Below are positions 16,814-26,456 of a stretch of DNA of 58,423 nucleotides, in pieces. Every line of letters begins with the position of its first letter. The stretch's first letter is position 1. The notes beneath the pieces were generated by a model, which made no database searches, had not been told where the DNA came from, and was given only the letters and a program-made list of their open reading frames with translations. Origin of the DNA: Elainella sp. Prado103 (lineage in GTDB: Bacteria; Cyanobacteriota; Cyanobacteriia; Elainellales; Elainellaceae); NCBI GenBank assembly GCA_025454395.1, contig JALOOM010000013.1, positions 1 through 58,423 on the forward strand. Reading direction: 5' to 3'. Position numbers and translations under genes: made by a program.

Positions 16814-19003
16814 ATGGATTTTCCCTCGCCCCAAACTCCACCCCCCACCCTGAGCAACCCAGCCGCATTACCGGATATGCGGACATCATTTGCTCTGCCT
16901 CAAGCACCCAGCGCACCAACCGGAGGGGATTTTGATCCGCGCCGTTTTTTGCAGATGCTCCAACGCCGGATAGTGGTGGTTGCGGGAGTGGCTGGCATTG
17001 CTCTAGCCTTCACCATTCGATCGACTCTGAATCAACCCTTAATTTACCAAAGCAGTTTTCGGTTGCTGATCGAGCCGATCAATGCCGACAACAGTTTATC
17101 GAATCTGACCGAAGGTACAGGCAACCAATCGGGGCAGCTCCAATTAGATTACGACACTCAACTGCAAGTGCTGCGTAGCCCTGATCTAATGGCTAAAATT
17201 TCTGAACAAGTGGCAGCAACCTATCCAGGCAGTAATTACCAATTTTTGCCCTCCAATCTCAACGTAGTCCGTTTGGGCGAAACCAAAATCCTGGAAGTTA
17301 AATATCAGGCAGATGATCCTTCGGAAGTCAAGGCAGTGCTCGATCAAGCCGTCCAAGTTTATCTGCGCTATAGCCTATCAGAACGACAAACCAACCTGCG
17401 GCAAGGCATTCAATTTATCGAAAAGCAGCTTCCCCCGATTCAAGAACGGGTCAATGCGTTGCAAGATGAACTCCAGGCTTTTCGCCAACGCTATAACTTT
17501 ATCGATCCAGAATCCCAATCCAATCAAGTTTCTCAGCAAACTAGCACACTCGATCAACAGCAACAAACAGTCGAACAAAAACTAGCCCAAGCCCGCTTTA
17601 ATTTTTCAGTGCTGCAAGAAGAAGCAGGCAGTGCAGTCGTACTGAATGAAAGCCCCAATTACCAAAAGTTGATCGCCGATCTACAGGCGATCGAATCCCA
17701 AATTGCTACTGAATTAACTCGGTTTAAACCCCAGAGTTTAACAATTCGAGTTTTACAGGAAAAGAAACAGAATTTATTACCACTCCTGCGGCAGGAAGCC
17801 AGTCGCAGTTTAGGGGCAAAATTGGCCGGGGCAGCGATCGAAATCCGTTCCCTGGAAATTCAGCAGGCTGCGATCCTGACGGCCCAAAATCAAGTCGCGA
17901 TCCAGGCACAGCAGTTACCCATCTTGTCGCGCAATTACAATGATTTGCAACGAGAATTGGAAATTGCCAACGAAAGCCTCAACCGCTTCCAAACCGCTAG
18001 AGAAACCTTACAAATTCAAGCTGCACAGACGGAAATTCCCTGGCAAGTGATTCAAACCCCAACCTTGCCGCGATCCCCCATTGGTGCGGATACGAATCGC
18101 TCCCTCCTGATCGGCATCCTGATCAGTGCCGCCCTAGGCGCAGGAGCAGCCTTTCTCTTGGAAAAAGTGGATAGTTCTTTCCACACCGCCACCGAGCTGA
18201 AGCAGACCCGGTTGCCAGTTTTGGGTGTTCTCCCCCTATGCCCATCGCTGCAAGACCAATCCCTTTCCTGGATCGATCAAATTTCGCACCAACTGACCAA
18301 AAAGCTGACCAAGCGCAAAACCTCCCGTCGCCGCCTATCCTCAACTCAAGCGCTGAAACTAGATAGTGTGTCCGTTTCCGTGGGTTTTACAGAAGCCTTG
18401 CGCGTCTTTCATACTAACCTGCGTCTCCTCAATGTTACCCAACCCTTACGTTCGGTCGTTGTCACCTCAGCACTGCCCGGAGAAGGCAAATCAACTCTCT
18501 CATTTCATCTGGCTCAAACGGCTAGAACGATGGGACAGCGGGTTTTACTGGTGGATACCGATCTGCGCCAACCCCAACTTCAGCAGTGGTTTAATTTAGC
18601 GGAACAAAAGGGCTTGAGTGATGTCTTAGTCGAGAACGTTCCGATTAAAGAAGCCTTAGCCCAACCCTATCCAGAAGCTTCTTTCTTTATGTTAACGGCT
18701 GGCAATGTCCCGGTTGATCCGACCCAGTTGCTCGGCTCTGCTAAAATGCAGCGGTTGATGTCCCAACTCAATCAAACTTTTGATCTGGTGATTTATGATG
18801 CTCCTCCCTTATTGGGATTGGCTGATGCCAGCCTGATCGCCACCCAAACCGACGGCATTCTATTAGTCGTACGACTCGACAAAACTGATAAAACGGCTGT
18901 TCAACAAGCGGTTGAAACCTTAGCAGTCTTGCCAAATTCAACGATCGGTATTGTCGCTAATGGGCTGCGGTATAGCGAAAATGCACCAGAGGAAGTGGAT
19001 TAA
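16814..19003 (+). CDS. Polysaccharide co-polymerase / BY-type tyrosine kinase (Wzc-like)
   Basis: A 729-residue inner-membrane protein. A proline-rich start is followed by a first membrane helix (about 52-68), a long periplasmic region with coiled-coil character (about 180-410), and a second helix (about 427-445). Then comes the cytoplasmic ATPase: Walker A SALPGEGKST (about 551-560), Walker A' VLLVDTDLRQP (about 576-586), and Walker B LVIYDAPPLLG (about 656-666). BY-kinases control chain length and export with the OPX protein. The C-terminus ends NGLRYSENAPEEVD and lacks the usual tyrosine cluster; only one Tyr is near the end. So autophosphorylation there would be limited or absent. It forms a likely operon with the upstream OPX gene. 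Confidence 0.9.
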   Translation: MDFPSPQTPPPTLSNPAALPDMRTSFALPQAPSAPTGGDFDPRRFLQMLQRRIVVVAGVAGIALAFTIRSTLNQPLIYQSSFRLLIEPINADNSLSNLTEGTGNQSGQLQLDYDTQLQVLRSPDLMAKISEQVAATYPGSNYQFLPSNLNVVRLGETKILEVKYQADDPSEVKAVLDQAVQVYLRYSLSERQTNLRQGIQFIEKQLPPIQERVNALQDELQAFRQRYNFIDPESQSNQVSQQTSTLDQQQQTVEQKLAQARFNFSVLQEEAGSAVVLNESPNYQKLIADLQAIESQIATELTRFKPQSLTIRVLQEKKQNLLPLLRQEASRSLGAKLAGAAIEIRSLEIQQAAILTAQNQVAIQAQQLPILSRNYNDLQRELEIANESLNRFQTARETLQIQAAQTEIPWQVIQTPTLPRSPIGADTNRSLLIGILISAALGAGAAFLLEKVDSSFHTATELKQTRLPVLGVLPLCPSLQDQSLSWIDQISHQLTKKLTKRKTSRRRLSSTQALKLDSVSVSVGFTEALRVFHTNLRLLNVTQPLRSVVVTSALPGEGKSTLSFHLAQTARTMGQRVLLVDTDLRQPQLQQWFNLAEQKGLSDVLVENVPIKEALAQPYPEASFFMLTAGNVPVDPTQLLGSAKMQRLMSQLNQTFDLVIYDAPPLLGLADASLIATQTDGILLVVRLDKTDKTAVQQAVETLAVLPNSTIGIVANGLRYSENAPEEVD

Positions 19004-19019
19004 GTCAGAATACTCTCAG

Positions 19020-19054
19020 AGTCAGAATCAACTGATCCTGCGATTATTCTGACT
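19020..19054. terminator. Hairpin between convergent genes
   Basis: AGTCAGAAT at 19020-19028 pairs perfectly with ATTCTGACT at 19046-19054 across a 17-base loop. It lies between the convergent kinase gene (plus) and gluconokinase gene (minus), so it may act as a terminator in both directions. It lacks a U-run, which lowers confidence. Confidence 0.4.
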
Positions 19055-19091
19055 ATGATTCAGGCTATTATTCAGATGATTATTCCGATAA

Positions 19092-20645
19092 TTATTTCGA
19101 TCGCTCTCCCAGTTGAGTTCGCAAATCGGCCATCAGCCCATACTGGCAGCGTATTGCCTCCAAGACTTTAACATAGACTGGAAAAATTTGTTCGTAAACC
19201 GCAGCATTCGCAGCGATCGGTTGGTGACGATGGGTTTCGCCGATCATTTCAGTCACACGCTCAATCGAATCAATGGCATTGAGGGCATAAAGTCCCAGGA
19301 TAGCCGCCCCTAAGCAAGAACTTTCATGTTGTTCAGGAATGGTAATTTCTTGATGAAAAATATCGGCCATCATTTGTCGCCAAAGCGCCGCTCGGGCAAA
19401 GCCCCCTGTCGCCTGAATGCGGATCGACGGTTGCGTAAAATCTTGCAGCGCTTGCAACACCATCCGGAGATTAAACAGAATTCCTTCCAGGGCAGCCCGC
19501 ACTAAGTGAGCTTTCGTGTGGTTCAGCGTCAGGCCAAAAAATGAGCCTCTGGCATTGGCATCCCACAGGGGCGATCGTTCTCCCAACAAATAGGGATGAA
19601 AGATCAGACCCTCCGAGCCAACCGGAATAGTTTCAGCCATTCGCATTAATATATCATAGGGATCAATTCCTAATTGTTTGGCCGTTAGCACTTCTGCATC
19701 TGCCAACTGATCTCGCACCCAACGCAGGGCAATCCCGCCATTATTCACCGCTCCACCCACGACCCAATGGTTTTCCGTCAGGGCATAACAAAAGAGGCGG
19801 GCTTGCGGATCGGTGACGGGATGAGCAACCACCGCTCGCACTGCCCCACTGGTGCCAATTGTAGTCGCCACTACCCCCGGTTGGATCGCTCCCAAGCCTA
19901 AATTCGAGAGTACCCCATCGGTCGCCCCAATCACGACCGGCAGATCGGGCGGAATGCCCATCACCTCGGCCCATTTGCCAGACATAGACTGTAAAATATG
20001 CGTGGTTGGCACCAATGTGGAGAGGCGATCGGGCTGAATACCGGCGATCTCCAGCACGATTGGATCCCAGTTGAGTTGCACCAAGTTCAATAGCCCCGTT
20101 GCTGAAGCCATTGAATGGTCGATCACATATTGTTGAAACAGTTGGTAGAACACATACTCTTTGATGGAAATCCATTTATCTACCTGCCGAAACAGATCCG
20201 GTTGTTCATGCCGCAACCAGACCAGCTTCACCAACGGAGACATGGGATGGATCGGGGTGCCGGTGCGGCGGTAAATATCCAACCCATATTCTCGTTTAAT
20301 CCAATCGGCCCAAGCAGCACTGCGGTTATCGGCCCAAGTGATGCTACGAGTCAACCGTTGCCCCGATCGATCCATCCCAATCACACTATGCATCGCAGCA
20401 CTAAAACTCCAGCACAGGATCTGCGGCGGTGCCACCCCACTTTGCTGTATTACCTGCCAGGTTGTTTTCAGCACGGCCTGCCAAATTTCATCGGGGTCTT
20501 GCTCAGCCGTATCCGGAGTCGGAGCATGAAGCGGATACTCGATCAAGGCTTTCCGAATTACTGTACCATCTAATCCGCACAGAATCGTTTTTGTCCCTGT
20601 TGTACCAATATCGGTCGCTAATACATAACCCGGCGAAGTCACCAT
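19092..20645 (-). CDS. gntK: Gluconokinase (FGGY family)
   Basis: A 517-residue FGGY-family sugar kinase. The N-terminal ATP/phosphate loop ATDIGTTGTKTILCGLDG lies at residues 10-27, and SWTFADNR-like residues appear as ITWADNRSAAW near 104-114. The C-terminal domain has GTSGAVRAV and IQATGGFARAALWRQM near 415-430, typical of the GntK-type branch. It phosphorylates D-gluconate to 6-phosphogluconate, feeding the oxidative pentose-phosphate or Entner-Doudoroff route. It follows a gluconate-type permease gene by 150 bp on the same strand, which supports gluconate over xylulose or glycerol as substrate. The ATG start fits the family. Confidence 0.88.
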   Translation of the reverse strand: MVTSPGYVLATDIGTTGTKTILCGLDGTVIRKALIEYPLHAPTPDTAEQDPDEIWQAVLKTTWQVIQQSGVAPPQILCWSFSAAMHSVIGMDRSGQRLTRSITWADNRSAAWADWIKREYGLDIYRRTGTPIHPMSPLVKLVWLRHEQPDLFRQVDKWISIKEYVFYQLFQQYVIDHSMASATGLLNLVQLNWDPIVLEIAGIQPDRLSTLVPTTHILQSMSGKWAEVMGIPPDLPVVIGATDGVLSNLGLGAIQPGVVATTIGTSGAVRAVVAHPVTDPQARLFCYALTENHWVVGGAVNNGGIALRWVRDQLADAEVLTAKQLGIDPYDILMRMAETIPVGSEGLIFHPYLLGERSPLWDANARGSFFGLTLNHTKAHLVRAALEGILFNLRMVLQALQDFTQPSIRIQATGGFARAALWRQMMADIFHQEITIPEQHESSCLGAAILGLYALNAIDSIERVTEMIGETHRHQPIAANAAVYEQIFPVYVKVLEAIRCQYGLMADLRTQLGERSK

Positions 20646-20717
20646 ATCATACTCGAAGCCTATACAATAGTTATTTTTGCACGTATGATTGAATGAGCAA
20701 ATTGCTACAGCTTAGTC

Positions 20718-20781
20718 ATATTTAGATCCAACCACTCTATTTAGATCAAACTACTTAGATCAGACTATTTAGATCAAACTA
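20718..20781. repeat. Imperfect direct repeats in the gluconate operon gap
   Basis: Four copies of a unit built on TATTTAGATCAAACTA, some shortened, lie between the permease stop and the kinase start. Their sequence differs from the repeat arrays elsewhere in the window. Confidence 0.6.
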
Positions 20782-20794
20782 AGTCTAAGCCAAA

Positions 20795-22204
20795 CTACAG
20801 AAAAAAGCTTAGGACAAACACAACTAAAAATCCAACGAGTCCTATGATCGTTTCCATCACCGTCCAAGATCGCAGCGTTTCTTTTTCGGTCATCCCCAGA
20901 TAGCGACCCACCAGCCAGAAGCCAGAATCATTCACATGAGATAAAACCGTGGCCCCAGAGGCAATTGCAATAGTGATCGCTCCAATTAAGGGAGCCGAAA
21001 AATTTCCCAGTTGGATCGCAGGTGCAATCAATCCAGCAGCCGTTACCATGGAAACGGTGGCAGAGCCTTGACTCACCCGCACTACCACTGCCAACAAGAA
21101 GGACAGCAGGATAATTGGCAAATTCGATGCGGCCATTGCTTCAGCCAGAGCTTTACCCACCCCTGTTTCAACCAAGATTTTGCCAAATACACCACCTGCC
21201 CCTGTCACCAGAATAATCAAGCCCACGGGTTCAAAGGATTTGGTCGTCAGTCGCAAAATTTCAGCCATAGAGTAGCCGCGCCGCGTTCCCAAATAGTAAA
21301 ACGAGAGGAGTGTGGCGATCGTCAACGCTGAGAATGGATGTCCAATGAATGCCATCCAGTTACGGACTGGGTTGTCTTCCGGTAACAGCACCCCTAACGC
21401 CGTATTCAACAGAATCAGCACCAACGGAATTAAAATTAGCGTGATTACCAAACCAAAACCGGGTAGCTTATGATTGACTGCTGGACTGGCCTCAGAGGTC
21501 GCAGCCGCCAGCAACCTCTGATCTTCAGAATCAAGTTCCTGTAACGGTTCAGCAACCGCCGCATCCATTTCGGGTGGCACATCCAGGTGAATTCGTTTGG
21601 CAATATATTTCCCAAACAGCACTCCGCCTAGCGTCAATGCCGGAACACCCGCCAGTACCCCAAACAGAATCACCCAACCGAGATCGGCTCCTAAAATAGA
21701 AGCAACCGCAACCGGGCCGGGGGTAGGCGGAATAAAACTATGACCAACCGCCAACCCCGCCACTAACGGAATGGCATAGTACAGCAGTGATCGCTTCGTG
21801 CGTCTGCCCAAACTATAAACCAACGGGATGCAAATAATCAGCCCTACATCAAAAAACACGGGTGTCGCGATCGCCAACCCCGCTAGCCCCAAGGCCCATT
21901 GCGCTTGCACTTCCCCAAACTTGCGCACCAGTGTATTGGCAATCTGCTGCGCCCCACCAGAGATTTGTAGCATCTCTCCAAACATGGCTCCTAGCCCGAT
22001 CACGATCGAGATATAGCCCAAGGTCGAGCCCATGCCTTCGCGGATTTTATCAGCAATTTCAGCGGGTGGAATCCCCCCCACTACAGCCACAAACAAGCTA
22101 GCAATCAACAGCGCGATGAAGGCTTGCAAGCGAGCCCAGATCACTAAGAACAACAGGAGTGCAACGCCTAAGATTGCAATGAACAGCAAAGAAAATGTGG
22201 ACAT
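20795..22204 (-). CDS. Gluconate:proton symporter, GntP family
   Basis: A 469-residue membrane transporter with about twelve to thirteen hydrophobic segments. GntP-family signatures include GLGAMFGEMLQISGGAQQIA near residues 71-90, TPVFFDVGLIICIPL near 115-129, PPTPGPVAVASILGAD near 159-174, and LSHVNDSGFWLVGRY near 424-438. The family imports gluconate and related sugar acids with protons. It is the first gene of a pair with the FGGY kinase, so imported gluconate can be phosphorylated at once. A central hydrophilic loop (about 210-245) is rich in acidic residues. Gluconate use is uncommon in cyanobacteria, so acquisition by transfer is possible, but base composition does not stand out by eye. 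Confidence 0.88.
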   Translation of the reverse strand: MSTFSLLFIAILGVALLLFLVIWARLQAFIALLIASLFVAVVGGIPPAEIADKIREGMGSTLGYISIVIGLGAMFGEMLQISGGAQQIANTLVRKFGEVQAQWALGLAGLAIATPVFFDVGLIICIPLVYSLGRRTKRSLLYYAIPLVAGLAVGHSFIPPTPGPVAVASILGADLGWVILFGVLAGVPALTLGGVLFGKYIAKRIHLDVPPEMDAAVAEPLQELDSEDQRLLAAATSEASPAVNHKLPGFGLVITLILIPLVLILLNTALGVLLPEDNPVRNWMAFIGHPFSALTIATLLSFYYLGTRRGYSMAEILRLTTKSFEPVGLIILVTGAGGVFGKILVETGVGKALAEAMAASNLPIILLSFLLAVVVRVSQGSATVSMVTAAGLIAPAIQLGNFSAPLIGAITIAIASGATVLSHVNDSGFWLVGRYLGMTEKETLRSWTVMETIIGLVGFLVVFVLSFFL

Positions 22205-22256
22205 ATTTCATCACCCCAAGACCTGTTTTACCGAGTCTCATTCGGCACTGAGTTTT

Positions 22257-22289
22257 ATTCAGTACAGATTCAGTACAGATTCAGTACAG
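22257..22289. repeat. 11-bp tandem repeat upstream of the gluconate permease
   Basis: Three perfect copies of ATTCAGTACAG lie 50-85 bp upstream of the permease start. Position and unit length close to one helical turn would fit an operator, but many gaps here hold unrelated repeats. Confidence 0.65.
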
Positions 22290-22369
22290 CAACTATCACT
22301 CAGCAGTGAATACAAGAGAGATCGGGAAAACAGATGATTTGAGGATAAAGGGGGCGATTATCCGATCGC

Positions 22370-22489
22370 AGCCAATGTAACTTGACAGCCAATGTAACTT
22401 GACAGCCAATGTGACTTGGTAGCCAACACAACTATGACAGCCAATATAACTTGACAGCCAATGTGACTTGACAGCCAATGTAACTTGAC
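22370..22489. repeat. 17-bp tandem repeat array, seven copies
   Basis: Seven head-to-tail copies of AGCCAATGTAACTTGAC (one is 18 bp) with point differences such as GTGACTT and ATAACTT. It lies in the 510-bp gap between the gluconate permease gene (minus) and the end of the AAA-pseudokinase gene (minus). The minus-strand open frame over the array is a by-product of the repeat. No spacers exist, so it is not a CRISPR. Confidence 0.85.
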
Positions 22490-22713
22490 AGCAACAAACT
22501 GCAACTAGATCGACGAAATCGGGTAGCAATTATACCCATCTAAGGATTTGCTGATCTCAGAACCACTGAATGAGTCAATCGATAAAACATAAACTATTTA
22601 TTTAGTTAAATCCTATACGGAATCCTCTGTGGATCTATCTAGGGGGAGAGAGATAGTAAAAGGACATAAAAGTTGATGAACAGGGAGAAGTACTGCATCT
22701 ACTTGACTCCCAT

Positions 22714-25700
22714 TTACTCACATAGGGGCTGCTGTGCTTGCGCCGGATCGATCGACAAAACTGGATATTGCTGGCAATCATACAAGGGCAGCATCGGGAA
22801 AATAGCTGTCAAGGGTTGATTCAGATTCACGGGTGTTAGCTGTTCTAGGGTACAGGGGTTTTTGGACGATTTTGAACTGCCCCCTTGGAGCAAACAGTTT
22901 TCCAATTGGGTTTTATAGGTGGTGGCAACTGTATCAGTGGGTTTAATTTCTAGGGCGCGATTGAACGCATCCAAAGCATCTGGCCAGCCCGATCGCCCCA
23001 ACATTAGTGCTGCGAACCCTTGACTCAGCCAAACCCGCGAATTTTGCGATTGGGTATCCCGCGCCAACACCGCTCGAAAGATTTGAATGGCATCGCGATA
23101 GTTGCCAGCTCTGGCATTAAACGCACCATGATTAAAGCTGAGATTGGCCGATCCAGAATTGGCAGCTCTAGCCTTCTGAAACAGGGCATCTGTCTGTTCA
23201 TAGGTAGCTTGCGTTAGGTTCTGCTGGCTGAGAAAGTTGAGCAGTTCAGCTAACAATGGTAGGTCGGTGGCATTTAATACCGTTGCATCTTGCTTCAGGT
23301 AGAGATCGATCGCCTGCCGATAGGTTTCTGGGTAGATCGGATCAGCTTTTAGCAGTTGGGTAAATCCCAGATAAAACAGGGCCTGTGGATCGCTACTGCG
23401 AATCTGACTGGCAGCCTGAAAGTCTTCGATCGCTCGATCAAGAATTTTTTCGGCATCGGTCGATTCATTCTTCCACAACAGTAGCAATGCCTGACCGCGA
23501 TTTTTCAGCGCTCGATCGTTCTTGGCATCTCGATCGATCACAACATTACAGGCTTCCAAGACGCGATTGGCAGCCACCACCAGTTCCACATCGGAAGTTG
23601 CAGCCGTGATCGGCGTATTACAAACGGTGACTTGGCGAGACTGTTCCAAACTGAAATAACTCCAGAGGCCAACCCCGGCTAAACCAACTAAACCAATCAA
23701 GCCCCCGGTCAGCAACCGCCGATTGGTCAACCAGTTGGGGGGCTGGGGAGAAGCAGGTTGTTTGAGGGCTCGTAGGTCTTCCAACACTTCGGCTGCCCCT
23801 AAATAACGCTGATCCGCACCATGCCGTACCAATTTGGACAGGATACGGGCCAGGGGTTCACTCACCGCCACCATCGGTCGATCAGAAATGGTAAATCGCC
23901 AGATAATCTCACCCGTTTTGCGATCGATCGTCAGGTAATTGGGATGAATGCCGGTTAACGCCTGAATGCCCATCATGCCAATGGCATACAAATCACAGCT
24001 AAATTCGGAACGATCGCCCCGTTGATCGGGAGGATAGTAACCCGGAATACCAGAAATACGCCGAATTTGCCCAACTCGCTCGGCCAACTCAGGCGTTTGT
24101 AAAATCCCAAAGTCAATCAAAACCAGTTTGCCATCTTGCTGACGACGCTTCAGATTGGCGGGCTGCAAATTCAGGTGGGCTAAATCTTGGCGATGCACAA
24201 ATTCCAGAATCTCTAACATTTCGATCAGCAGATCGAGCACTCGAGCTTCACCCCAGAGGCGATTGGGTTTAATTTCATCACTGAGATTATGTCCTTCTAC
24301 ATATTCTTGCACAACATAAAAACATTCATCTTCGCAAAACGAAGCCAATAGCTTGGGGATTTGTCCATGTCCATTCAGTTTTTCCAGTTGCTTAAATCGA
24401 TCGCCCAACATCAGCGAGAAATCAGAATCAGCGCTCGATCGCAGCCTAATTTGCTTGATCACATATTGATTTTGACTGGGGAGATCGCAGTCTTTGACCA
24501 GATAGGTTTGGATCGACTCCGATCCTCCCAGTTTTTTGATCACCTCATAGCGTTGGCGAATAACCGGACGTTCTTGAGCAATCGCCAATTCATTCTCAAC
24601 CCATTCTGGATTAAATACACTGGCATAGATGCGATTTGCTACCTGTAGTTGTCCCGATCGATTCTCAACTAATCCTAAATTGATCAGCGATCGGAGTTCC
24701 GTACTGTCATCCGCAATCACGGTTTCCTGGCGTAAGATCCGTTGGTAAAGCCGTAACAGGTTCAGGCATTTTTCATCTAGCAGCAAGGCATCCCGGATCG
24801 ATCGGAGTGGTTCTGCTGAGATCTGGGTTTCCCAGTACTGCACCAAGCGAGTTTGAACTAAATACTGCACCCATTCCGCCTCTTGTCCAGCCGGAATCCG
24901 CGATTCAGACTCAGTAATCAACAATTGACAGAGTTGTTCCGTTAAAGCCGGTTGGGAGCCAGCCCAAGCCTGAATTTCTTGAATCACCGCAGTGGGATGG
25001 GCGGCAATTTGGGACAGTTCTGGTGCAAACCGGGTGAGAATTTTGGCTACTTCACTTTTGGCCTGCTGCGACAGCAATTCTGAAGTTTCGCGCGTGATCC
25101 GTTCTGCCAGGGTTTGGCTATTGGCAAGAAACTGCCGATCGACCTGGCTCAGTTCTTGATTTTCTGCCCAAGCCAAGGCATCTAACAGGGCCTTCCCCCG
25201 CAACAACCGTGATTCATCTTTGCCCCCCGAAGCCGTCCAGGCAGCCATCGCTTCGGCATAGGGACAGAGTTCGGACAGCGCTTCTTGCACCCACTGTTCA
25301 TTAAAGACCGATCGATAGATCGGATTAAACACCCGCAGAGAGCCATTTTGCTTCACCACCAGTCCAGACAGCCGCAGTTCGCTCTGTTCTCGACTGCCAT
25401 CCGCTCCCAATTCCTGCTGCAATACTTGTCGATAGAGGCGCAACAACCGCCCTGAAAAAAACTTGTCTTTCTCACACAGTCGGCGGGCGATCGTCTTAAG
25501 ATGATCGGGATTATCCTGCGATTCCCAATGGGTCAACACGCTCGTATGCACCAATGCTTCGATCGCCAAACTCTCTCTGCCTGGGTCGATCCAGTCCCCT
25601 GCTTTGCCTTCAGCCAACAATCGACAGAGTTTTTGGGTCAGAAACGGTTGCCCTCCAGTCCAATGCAAAATTTCCGCCAGCACTTGCTGCGGTTGAGCGG

Positions 25701-26373
25701 CTCGCGTCGCCAATCCAGGAATCAACGGCTGGGCTTCTGCTAACTGAAACCCATGTAGTTCGATCGCCCGGCCCAAATTAAAGGGGGTACGTTCCTTATC
25801 GGCAATCAGATCGGAAGGAGTGGCTACCCCAATTAAGACAAAGGTTAAGCGCTGATAGGCTATCTTTTCCGGACGTTGATTGTAGCAAGCCCGAATAAAG
25901 GCAAAGAAGTCATCGGTTGGAAAGCCCAGACTCAAAACGCTGTCAATCTCATCAATCACAATCACGATCGGTGCATCGATCCGCTTCAGCAACACCGTCT
26001 CAATGAATTCACCCAATCGTGCGAGTGGTGTGAGCATTTGTCGCGCCTGCCACCACTCTGCCAGATCAAACTCTAACCCAAAGCTGGTCGCTAAGTGGTT
26101 GGTTAAGGTGGCATACCATTGATTCGCACTGACCTGCTGGGTGCCAATCTGGGTCAGGTCAATCAGCGCACAAGCACAGCCCTCCGATTCTAGCCGTCGC
26201 CGGGTTCGCACTTCCAGACTGGATTTACCCATCTGGCGGGAATTCAACACATAACAGAACTCGCCCGCCTTTAAAGCCTGATAGAGATCGGCATCTGCCT
26301 GTCGCACCACATAGGTTGGCGCATCTGCGGGCAAAGTTGCACCAACACGATATTCATAGATTGATTGAGACAT
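22714..26373 (-). CDS. AAA-like ATPase - pseudokinase - TPR signalling protein
   Basis: A 1219-residue multidomain protein. Residues about 5-300 form an AAA-like (STAND-type) ATPase with Walker A RQMGKSS at 46-52 and Walker [10 protein letters not shown] at about 136-144. Its C-terminal helical/winged part (about 225-375) is repeated at about 460-625 without an ATPase. A protein-kinase fold follows (about 628-870): YVIKQI and DFG are kept, but the catalytic loop HRDLKPxN reads HLNLQPAN near 731-738 and the glycine loop reads LGGSES, so phosphotransfer is unlikely. A membrane helix (about 886-907) and several TPR units (about 930-1170) complete it. It follows the HTH-AAA gene after 83 bp, probably as one operon. 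The kinase fold likely works as a scaffold. Confidence 0.88.
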   Translation of the reverse strand: MSQSIYEYRVGATLPADAPTYVVRQADADLYQALKAGEFCYVLNSRQMGKSSLEVRTRRRLESEGCACALIDLTQIGTQQVSANQWYATLTNHLATSFGLEFDLAEWWQARQMLTPLARLGEFIETVLLKRIDAPIVIVIDEIDSVLSLGFPTDDFFAFIRACYNQRPEKIAYQRLTFVLIGVATPSDLIADKERTPFNLGRAIELHGFQLAEAQPLIPGLATRAAQPQQVLAEILHWTGGQPFLTQKLCRLLAEGKAGDWIDPGRESLAIEALVHTSVLTHWESQDNPDHLKTIARRLCEKDKFFSGRLLRLYRQVLQQELGADGSREQSELRLSGLVVKQNGSLRVFNPIYRSVFNEQWVQEALSELCPYAEAMAAWTASGGKDESRLLRGKALLDALAWAENQELSQVDRQFLANSQTLAERITRETSELLSQQAKSEVAKILTRFAPELSQIAAHPTAVIQEIQAWAGSQPALTEQLCQLLITESESRIPAGQEAEWVQYLVQTRLVQYWETQISAEPLRSIRDALLLDEKCLNLLRLYQRILRQETVIADDSTELRSLINLGLVENRSGQLQVANRIYASVFNPEWVENELAIAQERPVIRQRYEVIKKLGGSESIQTYLVKDCDLPSQNQYVIKQIRLRSSADSDFSLMLGDRFKQLEKLNGHGQIPKLLASFCEDECFYVVQEYVEGHNLSDEIKPNRLWGEARVLDLLIEMLEILEFVHRQDLAHLNLQPANLKRRQQDGKLVLIDFGILQTPELAERVGQIRRISGIPGYYPPDQRGDRSEFSCDLYAIGMMGIQALTGIHPNYLTIDRKTGEIIWRFTISDRPMVAVSEPLARILSKLVRHGADQRYLGAAEVLEDLRALKQPASPQPPNWLTNRRLLTGGLIGLVGLAGVGLWSYFSLEQSRQVTVCNTPITAATSDVELVVAANRVLEACNVVIDRDAKNDRALKNRGQALLLLWKNESTDAEKILDRAIEDFQAASQIRSSDPQALFYLGFTQLLKADPIYPETYRQAIDLYLKQDATVLNATDLPLLAELLNFLSQQNLTQATYEQTDALFQKARAANSGSANLSFNHGAFNARAGNYRDAIQIFRAVLARDTQSQNSRVWLSQGFAALMLGRSGWPDALDAFNRALEIKPTDTVATTYKTQLENCLLQGGSSKSSKNPCTLEQLTPVNLNQPLTAIFPMLPLYDCQQYPVLSIDPAQAQQPLCE

Positions 26374-26456
26374 GCCAAATCAAGAACGCAAAAGATCACC
26401 GAACGATCGATCCCAGGCAGATCAATCGAGAGAATGCCATTTCAACCACAAAGTCC

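Larger units (their letters stand above)
22205..22713. other. Intergenic region with two repeat arrays
   Basis: This 509-bp gap carries the promoter region of the gluconate operon, the 11-bp and 17-bp repeats listed separately, and the 3' end of the signalling unit. No gene or RNA was recognised in it. Confidence 0.4.

Noticed and set aside
22370-22489. Possible CRISPR array
   Set aside because: Units are directly adjacent with no spacers, and no cas gene is near.
22296-22529. Minus-strand open frame of 77 codons over the 17-bp array
   Set aside because: The peptide is only the translated repeat, and no ribosome binding site is present.
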